Below are positions 35,985 to 45,813 of a stretch of 64,000 nt of DNA, piece by piece. Positions within the stretch are counted from its first letter, which is position 1, and the number at the start of each line of letters is the position of its first letter. This DNA comes from Methylococcales bacterium (lineage in GTDB: Bacteria; Pseudomonadota; Gammaproteobacteria; Methylococcales; Methylomonadaceae), in contig JAPLRR010000077.1 of NCBI GenBank assembly GCA_026399075.1, positions 62,001 through 126,000 of the forward strand. The letters run 5' to 3'. A model generated the notes under the pieces. That model ran no database searches and was not told the DNA's origin. It worked only from the letters and a program-made list of their open reading frames with translations. The translations under genes were made by a program, and so were the position numbers.

Positions 35985-37150
35985 AAAGCCAGCCTGTTGA
36001 TGACGAGGCGATAAGCTGGGCTTACCGTATCTTGCTTGGGCGTGATCCCGAAGATGAGCAGGCTTTTCGTAGTAAGCGCGGCTTGGCCAGTGTGGATAGT
36101 TTGGTGGATGTCATTAGCCATTCATCTGAGTTTTTGGCTTCCCAGTTGGCGGACGATATTGCCAAAAGTGTTGCCGTCATGAAAACTACGCCAATTTCAC
36201 CCGCATATTTGGCGTCATCAGCCAGTGAAGCTGGCGTAGAAATGGCTGAAGATAAGACTGTTGATGATATTTGTGGTCAACTTGACCAAGATATCGAAGC
36301 TGCTGAAAAGGGGGCGGTCAATGATGACGATTTACGGGTCAGGTTAAGTGGTATTTCCAGTGATTTGAAACGAAAATTTGCCTACTTGCCATCCGTGGGC
36401 GATCCGCTTTCAAGTCTCTATCTTCGTGAGGTTGAGCTAATCCATCGACAAATAATTGGTAGGCCTTATTCGGTAAAATCAGAAGGTTTGCCTGATCTAA
36501 ATCAGGACTGGGAAGTGCAATGGGGATTTCCTTATGGGACAAAATCTTCATCCACAGTTGGCGGATTTCTTATTGCTTATGGCTATATTATCAAAATGAT
36601 GGGGCTGCCGGCAGGGTCAAGAATTTTGGAAGTTGGCTGCGGCCTTGGCAGCTTTACCTTTTTATTGGCAAAAATGGGCTATAAGGTGGATGCCTTGGAT
36701 ATTAGTGGCCCCCAATGTGCAATTGTCCAAAAAGTTGTTGAAAATTTGCCAGAAAAACCAAATGTGATATGCAGTTCGCTAGAAGTATTTCTTGCAAGCA
36801 ACACTGAGAAATATGATGCTATTGTTTTTTTTGAGTCTTTCCATCATTTTTTAAATCATGCTAATTTGTTGGCGCTTATGGCTGCCAAGCATTTGGCTCC
36901 ATCAGGCAAGATGGTGTTGGCTGGGGAGCCAATTTTTCAGGATTATGAGGATAGCCTTCCGTATCCGTGGGGTGTGCGCCTAGACGGGGAAAGTTTACGT
37001 GCAATGCGAAAGTGGGGATGGCTAGAGCTGGGATTTACAGAAACCTACATCAAAAATCTGTTTGCAAGAACAGGCCTTTCTTATGTTAGGCATAAAGAGG
37101 CAATATCGCCTTGGGCGGATGTGATCATCGGTGCGGATTTAAACGGTTAG
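35981..37150 (+). CDS. SAM methyltransferase with DUF4214-like N-terminal segment
   Basis: The 389-residue protein begins with a short DUF4214-like repeat (ISWAYRILLGRDPEDEQAFRSK...SSEFLASQ), often seen in proteins tied to surface glycans and glycosyltransferases. A linker of about 120 residues follows, then a class I methyltransferase domain from about 205, with motif I ILEVGCGLGSFTFLLAKMG and acidic VDALDIS. The segment YDAIVFFESFHHFLNH carries a DxxxxxE-type acceptor region. It overlaps the upstream glycosyltransferase gene by four bases. The likely substrate is a sugar or glycan end, an inference from the context. Confidence 0.82.
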   Translation: MKSQPVDDEAISWAYRILLGRDPEDEQAFRSKRGLASVDSLVDVISHSSEFLASQLADDIAKSVAVMKTTPISPAYLASSASEAGVEMAEDKTVDDICGQLDQDIEAAEKGAVNDDDLRVRLSGISSDLKRKFAYLPSVGDPLSSLYLREVELIHRQIIGRPYSVKSEGLPDLNQDWEVQWGFPYGTKSSSTVGGFLIAYGYIIKMMGLPAGSRILEVGCGLGSFTFLLAKMGYKVDALDISGPQCAIVQKVVENLPEKPNVICSSLEVFLASNTEKYDAIVFFESFHHFLNHANLLALMAAKHLAPSGKMVLAGEPIFQDYEDSLPYPWGVRLDGESLRAMRKWGWLELGFTETYIKNLFARTGLSYVRHKEAISPWADVIIGADLNG

Positions 37151-37320
37151 CTGTGGTGCTATGGTGAAAAACGGGTCGACCCAAAATTCGGCAACTGTGG
37201 TGGCCGTTTAAGGCCAATATTAATTTACAATGGGTCAGACCATTACCACGACTATATGCAATGCATTTAGTATCAACGGGATAAAAATGGCCTGAATAAT
37301 CATGTAACCCGTAAAATAAA

Positions 37321-37396
<76 letters not shown>

Positions 37397-37418
37397 TTTA
37401 GCAAGTTATTTGCTTAGA

Positions 37419-37886
37419 TTAAGGTTTTGCTGGATAGCTGTTAAAAATATCATAGGTGTTGTCTTTGCTAAAGCTTATAACATTATAAGCGTCTTGTCCT
37501 TCTCCCATTTCCATGCCCGGTGTTCCGTTGGGCATTCCGGGGACGGCAATACCTGCTATTTTGGGCTTGATTTTGAGCATTTTTTGGATGTCGGTAGCAG
37601 GCACATGGCCTTCCACCACATAGCCGCCCACTAAGGCGGTGTGGCATGAGGCCATTTTTGCTGAAACGCCGTATTTTTGTTTTATGGTTTGGACATCTGG
37701 GGTTAGGATGTCCTGGACATTAAAATTATTGTCTTGTAAATGGGCAAGCCACTTGCCGCAACATCCGCAACTGGGGCTTCTATAAACGACAATATCAAAG
37801 GGTTTGTTAGCCGCAACGGTATCTGCCTTAATGCTGGCGTTACCTATGAGTAATGTCGATGCCAGTAAAATGGTCAATGTTTTCAT
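37419..37886 (-). CDS. DUF411 periplasmic metal-binding-type protein
   Basis: The 155 residues start with a Sec signal peptide (MKTLTILLASTLLIGNASIKA). The DUF411 pattern is present: PSCGCCGKWLAHL with a CxCC cluster, then SCHTALVGGYVVEGHVPA and the closing GIAVPGMPNGTPGME. DUF411 proteins often accompany copper resistance genes, and the Cys cluster and Met-rich end support metal binding. It lies 18 bases after hemE and is probably co-transcribed with it. No copper exporter gene is adjacent, so the function here is uncertain. Confidence 0.88.
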   Translation of the reverse strand: MKTLTILLASTLLIGNASIKADTVAANKPFDIVVYRSPSCGCCGKWLAHLQDNNFNVQDILTPDVQTIKQKYGVSAKMASCHTALVGGYVVEGHVPATDIQKMLKIKPKIAGIAVPGMPNGTPGMEMGEGQDAYNVISFSKDNTYDIFNSYPAKP

Positions 37887-37904
37887 AAAGGCCTCACTGA
37901 GGGG

Positions 37905-38969
37905 TTATTGATGGTAAACGGGGCTGAATTCATGGACGGCATCGACCATGGCTTTGACATGTTCAGGGTTGATGTCCGGCAAAATTCCATGGCCTAGGTT
38001 GAAGACGTGCCCTGGGCCGTTGCCGTATTTGTGCAGGATGGTTTTCACTTTTTCGACGATAACTTCGGGTTTGGCATATAACGCGACCGGATCCATATTG
38101 CCTTGTAGGGCCACTTTGTCGCCTACGCGGGCGCGGGCGTTGTGGATGTCAGTTTGCCAATCCAGACCCAGAGCGTCATAGCCGGAATCTGCCATGTTTT
38201 CTAACCATAACCCACCGCCTTTGGTGAATAATATGGTCGGGATTTGCTGGCCGTCCACTGTGGTATTGAGCAAGGCGCGGACTTGTTTGGCGTAATAAAG
38301 GGAAAATTCGTTGTAATCTTCGCTAGTCAACATGCCGCCCCAAGTATCAAATAACATCACTGCTTGGGCGCCTGCTTCAATTTGGGCGTTAAGGTAAGCG
38401 GCAACCGTCAACGCCAATTTGTCCAGCATGATATGGAGTAACTGCGGTTGTTCATACATCAGGCTTTTTACTTTTTGGAAGCTTTTGCTGCTGCCGCCTT
38501 CAACCATGTAAGTGGCTAAAGTCCACGGGCTGCCTGAAAAGCCAATGAGCGGGACGGAGCCTTCTAGGGATTTTCTGATTAAGCTGACCGCATCTACTAC
38601 GTACCGCAAATCGGTGACGGGGTCGGGAATTGGTAGGTTGTAGATGTCGCTGGCCGTTTTTATCGGGTTTTTAAATTTTGGGCCTTCGCCTTCAGTAAAG
38701 TATAGTCCTAAGCCCATGGCATCAGGAATGGTCAAGATGTCTGAAAAGAGGATGGCCGCGTCGAAAGCAAAGCGCCGCAATGGTTGCAGGGTGACTTCAC
38801 AAGCCAATTCTGGATTTGTGCACAGATTTAAAAAACTACCTGCTTGTTCCCTTACTTGCCGATATTCTGGCAAATAGCGCCCAGCTTGGCGCATCATCCA
38901 AATTGGGGTGCGGTCTACCGGCTGTCTTAAGAGGGCTTTGATAAAGGTGTCGTTTTTTAATGTGGTCAT
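37905..38969 (-). CDS. hemE: Uroporphyrinogen decarboxylase
   Basis: HemE converts uroporphyrinogen III to coproporphyrinogen III in haem synthesis. The 354 residues match the family length. The N-terminal signature [18 protein letters not shown] holds the substrate-binding Arg residues. The second signature, [20 protein letters not shown], and the conserved Asp in [12 protein letters not shown] are present, as is [15 protein letters not shown] near the C-terminus. It precedes DUF411 and follows the pil-aro operon with an 82-base gap containing a small GC hairpin. Confidence 0.98.
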   Translation of the reverse strand: MTTLKNDTFIKALLRQPVDRTPIWMMRQAGRYLPEYRQVREQAGSFLNLCTNPELACEVTLQPLRRFAFDAAILFSDILTIPDAMGLGLYFTEGEGPKFKNPIKTASDIYNLPIPDPVTDLRYVVDAVSLIRKSLEGSVPLIGFSGSPWTLATYMVEGGSSKSFQKVKSLMYEQPQLLHIMLDKLALTVAAYLNAQIEAGAQAVMLFDTWGGMLTSEDYNEFSLYYAKQVRALLNTTVDGQQIPTILFTKGGGLWLENMADSGYDALGLDWQTDIHNARARVGDKVALQGNMDPVALYAKPEVIVEKVKTILHKYGNGPGHVFNLGHGILPDINPEHVKAMVDAVHEFSPVYHQ

Positions 38970-39051
38970 GGGCTTCAGTATCTAAGGTTTTATGTGGTAA
39001 TCGGGGCTAGTCCTCCCCGTTGGGCGGGGCATTAAGACTGTACGGCTTAGT

Positions 39052-39867
39052 TTAGTTGTTGTCTGTCCGTGACACCTGTGTTGCTGTGTTGTATTTTGAT
39101 GTGCTATACCATTGGGTGGCCAGCGCTATGATGATTAATCCGGCTACAGCCGCTATCAGTATCATCAAAGCCCGATGGTTTGGGCTAACGCTCTCACTTT
39201 CAGGTAAGTCAAGATAATCAGTTGTCCCTTGCTCAGGGTGGTTCCCATCTGGGGTAATGTCCTCACGTGGGTTAGCCGTTAAATCCTGAAAAAACTCACT
39301 GTCATCTAGTTCGGGTTGGCCCGGAATTTCAATTAGGTGGCAATGTTCTAGGTTACTGTCCGCGTTGCTTTTGTTGTCCAGATCATCATGGGTTAAGGCA
39401 AAGATTAATTTTAACGCTGGGTTTTGTCCTGAATAAGCAATGAGAGTGTTGATTAGGCCGGGGGCTAACAACCCTGCATCATCAATCATTAACACCAGAT
39501 TTTTGTGCTGGTTTTCAAGTCGCCGTAATTCGCCAGATAAATTCTGTTGCGATGTAACTTTTAATTGTTGCCTAATGGCGTTGCTTGCAAGCCCCAGTAT
39601 GTGTTCGTAACTTAAGGTGTTATGCCCTGGCACTAAGCAATGAGGCGCAACTGCGCCGTATTGTTCTTGCAGTGCTTGCAAGAGGCTTGATTTGCCGCTA
39701 CCTTCATCACCACAAACAACAATGGCTTGCCTTGAGTTTAATAGTAGGTGGCCTAATAGTTCAAGTGTCTGGCTGCGTCCCCGTTTATTTAAGGTATGGG
39801 AACTTAGGCGCTGTGGTGTTGATAATAGTGGCCTTACCTGATAAGTAAAGCGTTTATTCCTTACCAT
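39052..39867 (-). CDS. AAA ATPase with C-terminal TM, DamX position but no SPOR domain
   Basis: The start at ATG 39867 (271 residues) overlaps the aroB stop by 14 bases; longer starts reach further into aroB. The ATPase core resembles ExeA/MshM-type AAA proteins: Walker [12 protein letters not shown] near residue 53 and Walker [10 protein letters not shown] near residue 126. One TM helix (about 230-252, [21 protein letters not shown]) lies close to the end. Genes here in gammaproteobacteria often encode DamX with a periplasmic SPOR domain after the TM helix. This protein stops about 15 residues after it. It may be a division or septal protein lacking SPOR. Confidence 0.7.
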   Translation of the reverse strand: MVRNKRFTYQVRPLLSTPQRLSSHTLNKRGRSQTLELLGHLLLNSRQAIVVCGDEGSGKSSLLQALQEQYGAVAPHCLVPGHNTLSYEHILGLASNAIRQQLKVTSQQNLSGELRRLENQHKNLVLMIDDAGLLAPGLINTLIAYSGQNPALKLIFALTHDDLDNKSNADSNLEHCHLIEIPGQPELDDSEFFQDLTANPREDITPDGNHPEQGTTDYLDLPESESVSPNHRALMILIAAVAGLIIIALATQWYSTSKYNTATQVSRTDNN

Positions 39868-40936
39868 AAGATTTAAGCGTTTGTTCCAGTAGATGCCTAT
39901 CAACATCTATCGGCAATGTGGCCTCACCAATTTTTGTCAGTAGTATCAGCCGGATTTGGCCATCCACATTTTTTTTGTCTACTGACATCAACTCTACAAA
40001 CCGATCCGAATCAATTTGTTCTGGCGGATGGATAGGTAAGTTGCATTTTCTGAATAGGGATGTGATCCTGCTAACATCAGCCTCATTTAACCAGCCTTTT
40101 CTTCTGGAAAGGTCTGCCGCCAAACAAGTGCCAATGGCAACCGCTTCACCGTGCAGGTAAGTGCCATAACCGGCACCAGTTTCTATGGCGTGGCCAAAGG
40201 TGTGGCCCAAGTTTAATGTTGCCCTTAAGCCTGTTTCCGTTTCATCAATAGCGACAATTTCTGCTTTGTTGATACAAGACTGCTCAATGGCATACGCCAA
40301 GGCGGTTTTGTCCCGGGCCAATAAGGCATCTATATTCTGCTCCAACCATGCAAAGAAAGCGGCATCCCTAATTAGGCCATATTTGATGACTTCTGCCAAG
40401 CCAGCGGCTAATTGCCGATTGTCTAGGGTATCCAGCACATCCGAATCGGCTATCACACAGCGGGGCTGATAAAATGCCCCTATCATGTTTTTCCCTAAAG
40501 GGTGGTTGACCCCAGTTTTACCGCCCACTGAAGAATCAACTTGCGCCAGTAGGGTGGTGGGGATCTGTAAAAAAGCAATGCCGCGTTGGTAACAAGCTGC
40601 CGCAAAACCACCCATATCGCCAATAACGCCGCCCCCTAAAGCGATTAATGTCGCATTACGGCTAAATTTGCTGATCAGCAAGGTGTCAAAAATTTGGCTG
40701 AGGTATTCCAATGTTTTAAACTGCTCACCATCAGGCAGTATTACAGTCTTGACAGAAAATGCTTGTAAATTGTTTAAGACTTTATCCAAGTATAAAGGTG
40801 CAATGGTCTCGTTGCTTATTACGATGACTTGTTTGGACTGGATATGCTGGGTGTAAATTTCAGCGCATCCCAAAAGGCCGGAGCCTATGTAAATGGGGTA
40901 ACTACGGTTACCTAGCGCTACCTGTAATGTTTTCAT
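39854..40936 (-). CDS. aroB: 3-dehydroquinate synthase
   Basis: AroB catalyses the second step of the shikimate pathway, making 3-dehydroquinate from DAHP using NAD and a divalent metal. The 360 residues carry the NAD motif [20 protein letters not shown]. The metal-ligand regions [12 protein letters not shown] and the His-rich [12 protein letters not shown] are present, as is the substrate region [19 protein letters not shown]. It lies six bases downstream of aroK and overlaps the AAA ATPase gene. The order pilQ-aroK-aroB is classical in gammaproteobacteria. Confidence 0.98.
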   Translation of the reverse strand: MKTLQVALGNRSYPIYIGSGLLGCAEIYTQHIQSKQVIVISNETIAPLYLDKVLNNLQAFSVKTVILPDGEQFKTLEYLSQIFDTLLISKFSRNATLIALGGGVIGDMGGFAAACYQRGIAFLQIPTTLLAQVDSSVGGKTGVNHPLGKNMIGAFYQPRCVIADSDVLDTLDNRQLAAGLAEVIKYGLIRDAAFFAWLEQNIDALLARDKTALAYAIEQSCINKAEIVAIDETETGLRATLNLGHTFGHAIETGAGYGTYLHGEAVAIGTCLAADLSRRKGWLNEADVSRITSLFRKCNLPIHPPEQIDSDRFVELMSVDKKNVDGQIRLILLTKIGEATLPIDVDRHLLEQTLKSYGKE

Positions 40937-40942
40937 GGGAGC

Positions 40943-41470
40943 TTAGCGGTTAGCGGATTTATATTCTTCTAGGATATGGTTGACAACGGCTTTGCTCTGC
41001 ATAATGCCTGTGTCAATGATGAAATCTGCACAGGATAAATACAGGTGCTCACGCTGTGCAAACAAGGTTTCTATGCGCTCTTTAGGGTTTTCGGTTTTTA
41101 GCAATGGCCTTTGGGTGTCCCTGCGGGTGCGCTCCAGTATGCGTTCCACAGAACATTGTAAATACACGATAAAACCATTTTCCTTGAGTAATCTACGGTT
41201 TTCATCCCGCAGCACCGCACCACCACCTGTGGCCATAACGATACCATCCAATTTGGTTAACTGTGCCAGCATCTTTTGTTCACGATCCCTGAAGCCTTCT
41301 TCACCTTCAAATTCAAAAATAGTGGGGATATCTACGCCAGTGCTTTCTTCAATCGCTTTATCGCTGTCATAAAATGGCACAGACAATGATTTAGCTAACT
41401 GTCGGCCTATTGTGGTTTTTCCTGCACCCATAAGGCCAACTAAATATATATTCTCTGATCTCGTCATCAA
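40943..41470 (-). CDS. aroK: Shikimate kinase
   Basis: The enzyme phosphorylates shikimate with ATP. The 175 residues show the P-loop LVGLMGAGKTTIGRQLAK, the shikimate-binding Asp of FYDSDKAIEESTG, and the lid region RRDTQRPLL. ATGGGAVLRDENR matches the second substrate motif. It sits between pilQ and aroB in the usual order, with a 192-base gap before it that holds a perfect hairpin. Confidence 0.97.
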   Translation of the reverse strand: MMTRSENIYLVGLMGAGKTTIGRQLAKSLSVPFYDSDKAIEESTGVDIPTIFEFEGEEGFRDREQKMLAQLTKLDGIVMATGGGAVLRDENRRLLKENGFIVYLQCSVERILERTRRDTQRPLLKTENPKERIETLFAQREHLYLSCADFIIDTGIMQSKAVVNHILEEYKSANR

Positions 41471-41519
41471 AATACCGTGTGGGTTTAAAATTGCCCTGTC
41501 AAGGGTGTTTAATAATAGT

Positions 41520-41541
41520 GGCAGCCCCGTACAGGGCTGCC
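41520..41541 (-). terminator. Hairpin between pilQ and aroK
   Basis: GGCAGCCC and GGGCTGCC form a perfect eight-pair stem around CGTACA. No clear T tract follows on the minus strand (ACTATTATTAAAC). It may attenuate transcription from pilQ into aroK or stabilise the pil mRNA. Confidence 0.45.
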
Positions 41542-41662
41542 GTTGCAGATAATCGTCTTGGGATAGAGCTATTCAGTATCGGCGATGGCTATTAGTCTGA
41601 GTGCGGAAACCGATTGGATTCGTGTGAGTAAGGCGTACCAGTGAGCTGACTTTGAATAAAGG

Positions 41663-44029
41663 TCAATTGCTTACGGCATTATCTTTAACAATTTTTGGGG
41701 TTACAAAAATCAACAACTCCTTTTTGTCATCGCTTGTATTCGTTCTTTTGAATAAAAACCCTATGCCTGGCAAATCAGCAAAAAAGGGTACTGTATTCAC
41801 TAGCGATCCTTGGGTTCCCTCATAAACGCCGCCTAACACAACAGTCTCGCCATCTAACACCTGTACAGTGGTATTGACTTCCCTTGTTATAAGGGGAGGG
41901 TTGCCGTTTATCGCACGGGTAAAGTCCGGTTCGTCTTTGGTAATGTTTAAATTCATGGAAATACTGCCGCTAGGGGTGATTTGTGGCAATACGTCCAATT
42001 CCAGAACTGCTTCTTTAAATTCAATGTTTGGCGCTGTAGCAGCCGAAGCTCCAGTTGAATAAGGCACTTCAAAACCTTGTTTGATTTTTGCGCTACAACG
42101 GTCGGTGGTCATAACCCTAGGGTTGGACACCAATTCGCCATGGCCATCATCCTGCAAGGCAGTCAGTTCAAGGTTCAGCACATAATCAGCCCCTCTTGCC
42201 AAGGTCATGCCCAAAGCGCCATAAGGGTTGGAAGTGGTTGCCAGGTCAACCAACATATCTGTCGGTTTCCGTTGGTCTACTGTAGGGTCAGCCCCTGTGT
42301 CAGTTACTGGTGCGTATTGCCCACCCACAGCAAATTCCCTGCCACTCCCAATCGCAGCCTCTTTCGCTACACCAAACCTGACACCCAATTCTTTGGCAAA
42401 CGAATTATTGGCGATGACAATCCTAGATTCAATCATTACTTGACGAACTGGGATATCCAGTTTGCGGATCAGCTTTTTGGCCTCTTCTAAGCGTTTTGTG
42501 GTTTCACGCACAATAAGTGTGTTGGTCCGGGCATCTACAATGGCAGAGCCACGTGACGAAAGTATTTTAAACTCTTCGGCCCCGACACTTTGTCCGCTCC
42601 CTTGGCTCCCACCACCACTGCCGCCGCCACTGCTGCCGCCACCGCCACCACCGCCACCGCCGCCACCGCCGCCACCGCTTTGATAGCCGCCCGATGCGAC
42701 TAGCGAACCTAGCGAGGATGATGAGGACGAATTACCTGTAGAGGTTCTTGATGCACAACTTCCGAATTGGCCAGTGTCAAGCCCATTTAACAAATTCCTA
42801 AAGTTTTCAGCCCGTGCATAGTTAATTTTAATGTACTCTGTCACCAACGGATCTAAGCGTTCAACAACTGCCGCAGTTTTTTGTTGTTGTTCTTTATAAT
42901 CTTTTATTTTGCCGACTGGGGCGATCAAGGTGACGTTGCCGGACTCAAACTTTTCAAGGCCTTTGGTCATCATTATAAAATCTAAGGCTTCATCCCATGG
43001 CACATCATCCAGTTTTAAGGTGATCGTGCCATTTACATCATCTCCGGCGACAACGTTTTGTTGGGTAAATTCGGCCAGTATGGCAATCACGCTACGGATG
43101 TCAATTTCCTGAAAGTTTAGCGATAACCTGTCCCCACTATATTTTACCCGTGACCTATCCAACGCTTCCTTTTCCTCATTGCTTAATGGCCTAAATTCAA
43201 TTGTTAAGAGGCCTTCAGACTGGAACAACGAATAATCGTAAAGTTCGTTTTGTGTGGTTATGGTAAGCGTGGTTTCTTGATTAGATGATGTTGCATCAAT
43301 ATATCTTACTGGCGTTGCAAACTCAGAAACATCCAACCTTTTAGCCAAATTATCAAGCAAGTGGGCATTTAATAGGTTAACAACGATTTTCCCCCCTTCT
43401 TGCTTTGAGTTGACAACGGTGTTTGGGTTGGCCAAAGAAACCAATATGCGTCCTTCCCCTTTTTCGCCACGTTTGAAATCAAAGCCACTGACAGTTTGTG
43501 GTGGAATTAATGTGTGTGCGGCTGACGGGCCTGATGGTCTGATGTAGGCGGGTATTGTCGGCCTTTCAGGTGGCGGCGTAAATTTAGCTGGCACCCCATT
43601 TTTGGCCCGCGTTAAAGTCAATAGTACTTTATTGCCAACCACTTTGGTTTCAAACGGTGTTGATTCAACCAAATTAACAACGACCCGAACCCTATTCGCG
43701 GCTTCAGCAATATAAATGCTGCTTGCCCCGCCTTGGTTTACAGGGAACATTTTTTTATCCAGCGCATTTTTTACGCCGGAAAAATCTAAGGCGATACGCG
43801 CCGGATTATCAGTCTGGAAAACTTTAGGTGCAAAAGCGGCACCATCCATCTCCAGTTGGATCTGTAGCCTATCACCCGTTAGTGATACAACTTCAATTCC
43901 TGAAATAGCCAAGTCACTGGCTTTAAGGGAGGTGCTTTGGAAAATAAACAAAAACAAGCCAAAAATTATATATAGGCATAAAGATAGCCCCCTTTTATTC
44001 AACATAATGCCGCCTTGCTTAATATTCAT
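41663..44029 (-). CDS. pilQ: Type IV pilus secretin PilQ
   Basis: PilQ forms the outer-membrane ring through which the pilus passes. There are 788 residues from ATG 44029, which overlaps the pilP stop (ATGA). An in-frame ATG at 44005 gives a more compact signal peptide and has AAGG seven bases upstream. Two AMIN domains bind peptidoglycan in the N-terminal 290 residues. An STN/N0 domain follows (VKYSGDRLSLNFQEIDIRSVIAIL), then an N1 domain. The secretin pore carries the usual VLDGETVVLGGVYEG and PFFADLPGIGFLFKRT. A run of 14 glycines (42635-42676) interrupts the N1 to secretin region, just after a Ser-rich stretch. Confidence 0.96.
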   Translation of the reverse strand: MNIKQGGIMLNKRGLSLCLYIIFGLFLFIFQSTSLKASDLAISGIEVVSLTGDRLQIQLEMDGAAFAPKVFQTDNPARIALDFSGVKNALDKKMFPVNQGGASSIYIAEAANRVRVVVNLVESTPFETKVVGNKVLLTLTRAKNGVPAKFTPPPERPTIPAYIRPSGPSAAHTLIPPQTVSGFDFKRGEKGEGRILVSLANPNTVVNSKQEGGKIVVNLLNAHLLDNLAKRLDVSEFATPVRYIDATSSNQETTLTITTQNELYDYSLFQSEGLLTIEFRPLSNEEKEALDRSRVKYSGDRLSLNFQEIDIRSVIAILAEFTQQNVVAGDDVNGTITLKLDDVPWDEALDFIMMTKGLEKFESGNVTLIAPVGKIKDYKEQQQKTAAVVERLDPLVTEYIKINYARAENFRNLLNGLDTGQFGSCASRTSTGNSSSSSSLGSLVASGGYQSGGGGGGGGGGGGGGSSGGGSGGGSQGSGQSVGAEEFKILSSRGSAIVDARTNTLIVRETTKRLEEAKKLIRKLDIPVRQVMIESRIVIANNSFAKELGVRFGVAKEAAIGSGREFAVGGQYAPVTDTGADPTVDQRKPTDMLVDLATTSNPYGALGMTLARGADYVLNLELTALQDDGHGELVSNPRVMTTDRCSAKIKQGFEVPYSTGASAATAPNIEFKEAVLELDVLPQITPSGSISMNLNITKDEPDFTRAINGNPPLITREVNTTVQVLDGETVVLGGVYEGTQGSLVNTVPFFADLPGIGFLFKRTNTSDDKKELLIFVTPKIVKDNAVSN

Positions 44030-44607
44030 TTCTTATTCTCAAGATCATCGGTTAACGCTAATGAGTTTTGCTGCTCGCGCCATGAGCCTGGCTTATCTGG
44101 CACTATTTCCAGCAGTTCAATTTTATCAGTGCTGATGTGTGTAATTTTGCCATAATTTTTACCCATATAATTACCTGGTTGTACCCGATGAATGCTACCG
44201 TCATCTGCTTTAACCAGTCCCCACAGCAGCGATTTCATAATTACGCTACCCACCATTTTTAAGCTTGTCAACGGGTAAGATTCCAGCTCGTCTTTGTGTC
44301 GCTTAGTGTCGGGTTTTAATCCGTCCCCAGTAGGCGTTTCAGGCACTTCATCGTGTTTAACGGGTTGAGCTAGCGGCTTAAAAGGGTCGCGTAGACCTTC
44401 CGGATTAAATACAAACGATTCGATAGGCTGAATTTTAGAAAGCGGCTTTATATTTCCTTTAGGTACCGCTTTTACTTCTTCAATGTACTGGGTTAAGTCG
44501 GAATAATCGTTATTGCCACAGGCAGCCAAGCACGTTATTGATACCACACAAAAGAATTGCAAATAACGTTGTTTCTGGGTTAAAAAAATTAACTTGTTTT
44601 TCCCCAT
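44026..44607 (-). CDS. pilP: Type IV pilus lipoprotein PilP
   Basis: PilP is an inner-membrane lipoprotein that links PilNO to the secretin. The 193 residues carry a lipobox, SITCLAAC, with the lipidated Cys near residue 31. An extended linker follows, then the HR-type beta domain with LKMVGSVIMKSLLWGLVKADDGSIHRVQPGNYMGKNYGKI, the family hallmark. The start overlaps the pilO stop (TAATG) and the stop overlaps the pilQ start. Confidence 0.94.
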   Translation of the reverse strand: MGKNKLIFLTQKQRYLQFFCVVSITCLAACGNNDYSDLTQYIEEVKAVPKGNIKPLSKIQPIESFVFNPEGLRDPFKPLAQPVKHDEVPETPTGDGLKPDTKRHKDELESYPLTSLKMVGSVIMKSLLWGLVKADDGSIHRVQPGNYMGKNYGKITHISTDKIELLEIVPDKPGSWREQQNSLALTDDLENKK

Positions 44608-45224
44608 TACTTCCGTCCTCTTTTTTTCTTGGTGCCTGAATCTGTTGAAGCCTCAGTACCCTCGTTATAGGTCTTGACTACCGCACTCATTAGCATAGCC
44701 CCGTCTTTGCCGTCGGGTACAATTTGAACTTCGTGTAAGGTGACAATTCTTGGCAGCGAAGCCAAGCCACTCACAAACAAACCAAGTTCTTGGTAAGTCC
44801 CTATTACTTCAATATTAATCGGTAACTCCGAATAAAAATCTTTTAAAATTGGCGCATCAGGTTTAAAAAGTTTAAATTCCAAGCCACTTGCAAGCCCTGT
44901 TTGCGAAATGTCGATGAGTAAACTTGCCAGTTCTTCTTCCGTTGGCATCTGCTTTATAATTTCATTCAAAGAGGCTTCAATTTGGGTTAATTGATCTTTG
45001 TAATCTTGAAAATTAACCGCTTTTTTTTGTTTGGTTTCAAAGTCTGTTTTTAGTGTCTGCTCAGTAAGTTCGGCACTACCAAGATCTGTTATTTGATCCA
45101 TTGTGTCAAAAAATACGCCCACACCTATCACTGTTAAGCAGGTAAAAATTATTACCACTGCTTTTACGGGCAATGGCCAACTGCCTACGGAATTAAAATC
45201 CCAATCAATTTCCGACAGGTTCAT
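44607..45224 (-). CDS. pilO: Type IV pilus alignment protein PilO
   Basis: PilO pairs with PilN in the periplasm. The start at 45224 (205 residues, MNLSEIDWDF) is preferred because GGAG lies six bases upstream; longer in-frame starts up to 45272 exist. One TM helix at about 18-40 follows the short cytoplasmic tail. A coiled coil (about 50-95) leads to a ferredoxin-like domain ending in a Lys/Arg-rich tail, TKKKRGRK. It overlaps pilN by 20 bases. Confidence 0.93.
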   Translation of the reverse strand: MNLSEIDWDFNSVGSWPLPVKAVVIIFTCLTVIGVGVFFDTMDQITDLGSAELTEQTLKTDFETKQKKAVNFQDYKDQLTQIEASLNEIIKQMPTEEELASLLIDISQTGLASGLEFKLFKPDAPILKDFYSELPINIEVIGTYQELGLFVSGLASLPRIVTLHEVQIVPDGKDGAMLMSAVVKTYNEGTEASTDSGTKKKRGRK

Positions 45225-45813
45225 GTGCGTCTCCATTTTCGGTTTTGGCATTTTTATTACGTTGCTTGGCATTTAAGGTAAAGTCACTTAACTGGTCGTC
45301 AGCCGCTTTATCTGTAGAGATCAGTTTGTCGGGTAACTGGATCACGCTCAGTGTCGGTGTTTGTAGCCAAGGGGAGGCTTCTATTGCCCTCATAAAAGCC
45401 GAAATTCTGGCGTTAGACTGTGATTTGCCTTCAAATATCAAGTTTGAACCTGTCTGCGTGAACTTTGTGAGAAAAACACCATCGGGTGTCGCCCTAGGAA
45501 TTTCATCAAACAAATGTACGATCTCTGGACGGCTTTCCTGTAAATTTTGGATTAGGCTTATTTTAGCTAATAATTTGCTTTTTTTTTCTTCAATATCTTT
45601 AATGTCGACAATCTTTTTATCCAGCAAGGCGATCTCGTTTTGAAGCATTTGGTTTCTTTGTTGTTGGTATCCCTTCATGCTTTCAAAAGCTGAATGGACC
45701 AGACCAATGATAATAAGGCCAATTAACCCAGATAGCACCAAGGCATTGATAAAGTCCCTTTGCTTTTTCTTGCGTAGCGCTTCGCGCCAAGGCAGTAAAT
45801 TGATTTTCGACAT
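45205..45813 (-). CDS. pilN: Type IV pilus assembly protein PilN
   Basis: The 202 residues begin with the cytoplasmic motif INLLPWREALRKKKQRDF, which binds the PilM groove. A TM helix follows at about 24-43. A coiled coil then leads to a periplasmic ferredoxin-like domain that pairs with PilO (DGVFLTKFTQTGSNLIFEGKSQSNARISAFMRAIE). The start shares a base with the pilM stop (TAATG), so synthesis is coupled. Confidence 0.95.
   Translation of the reverse strand: MSKINLLPWREALRKKKQRDFINALVLSGLIGLIIIGLVHSAFESMKGYQQQRNQMLQNEIALLDKKIVDIKDIEEKKSKLLAKISLIQNLQESRPEIVHLFDEIPRATPDGVFLTKFTQTGSNLIFEGKSQSNARISAFMRAIEASPWLQTPTLSVIQLPDKLISTDKAADDQLSDFTLNAKQRNKNAKTENGDAHEPVGN

Noticed and set aside
42462..42683. 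Proline-rich plus-strand open frame
   Set aside because: It is the complement of the glycine tract in pilQ, with no ribosome binding site.
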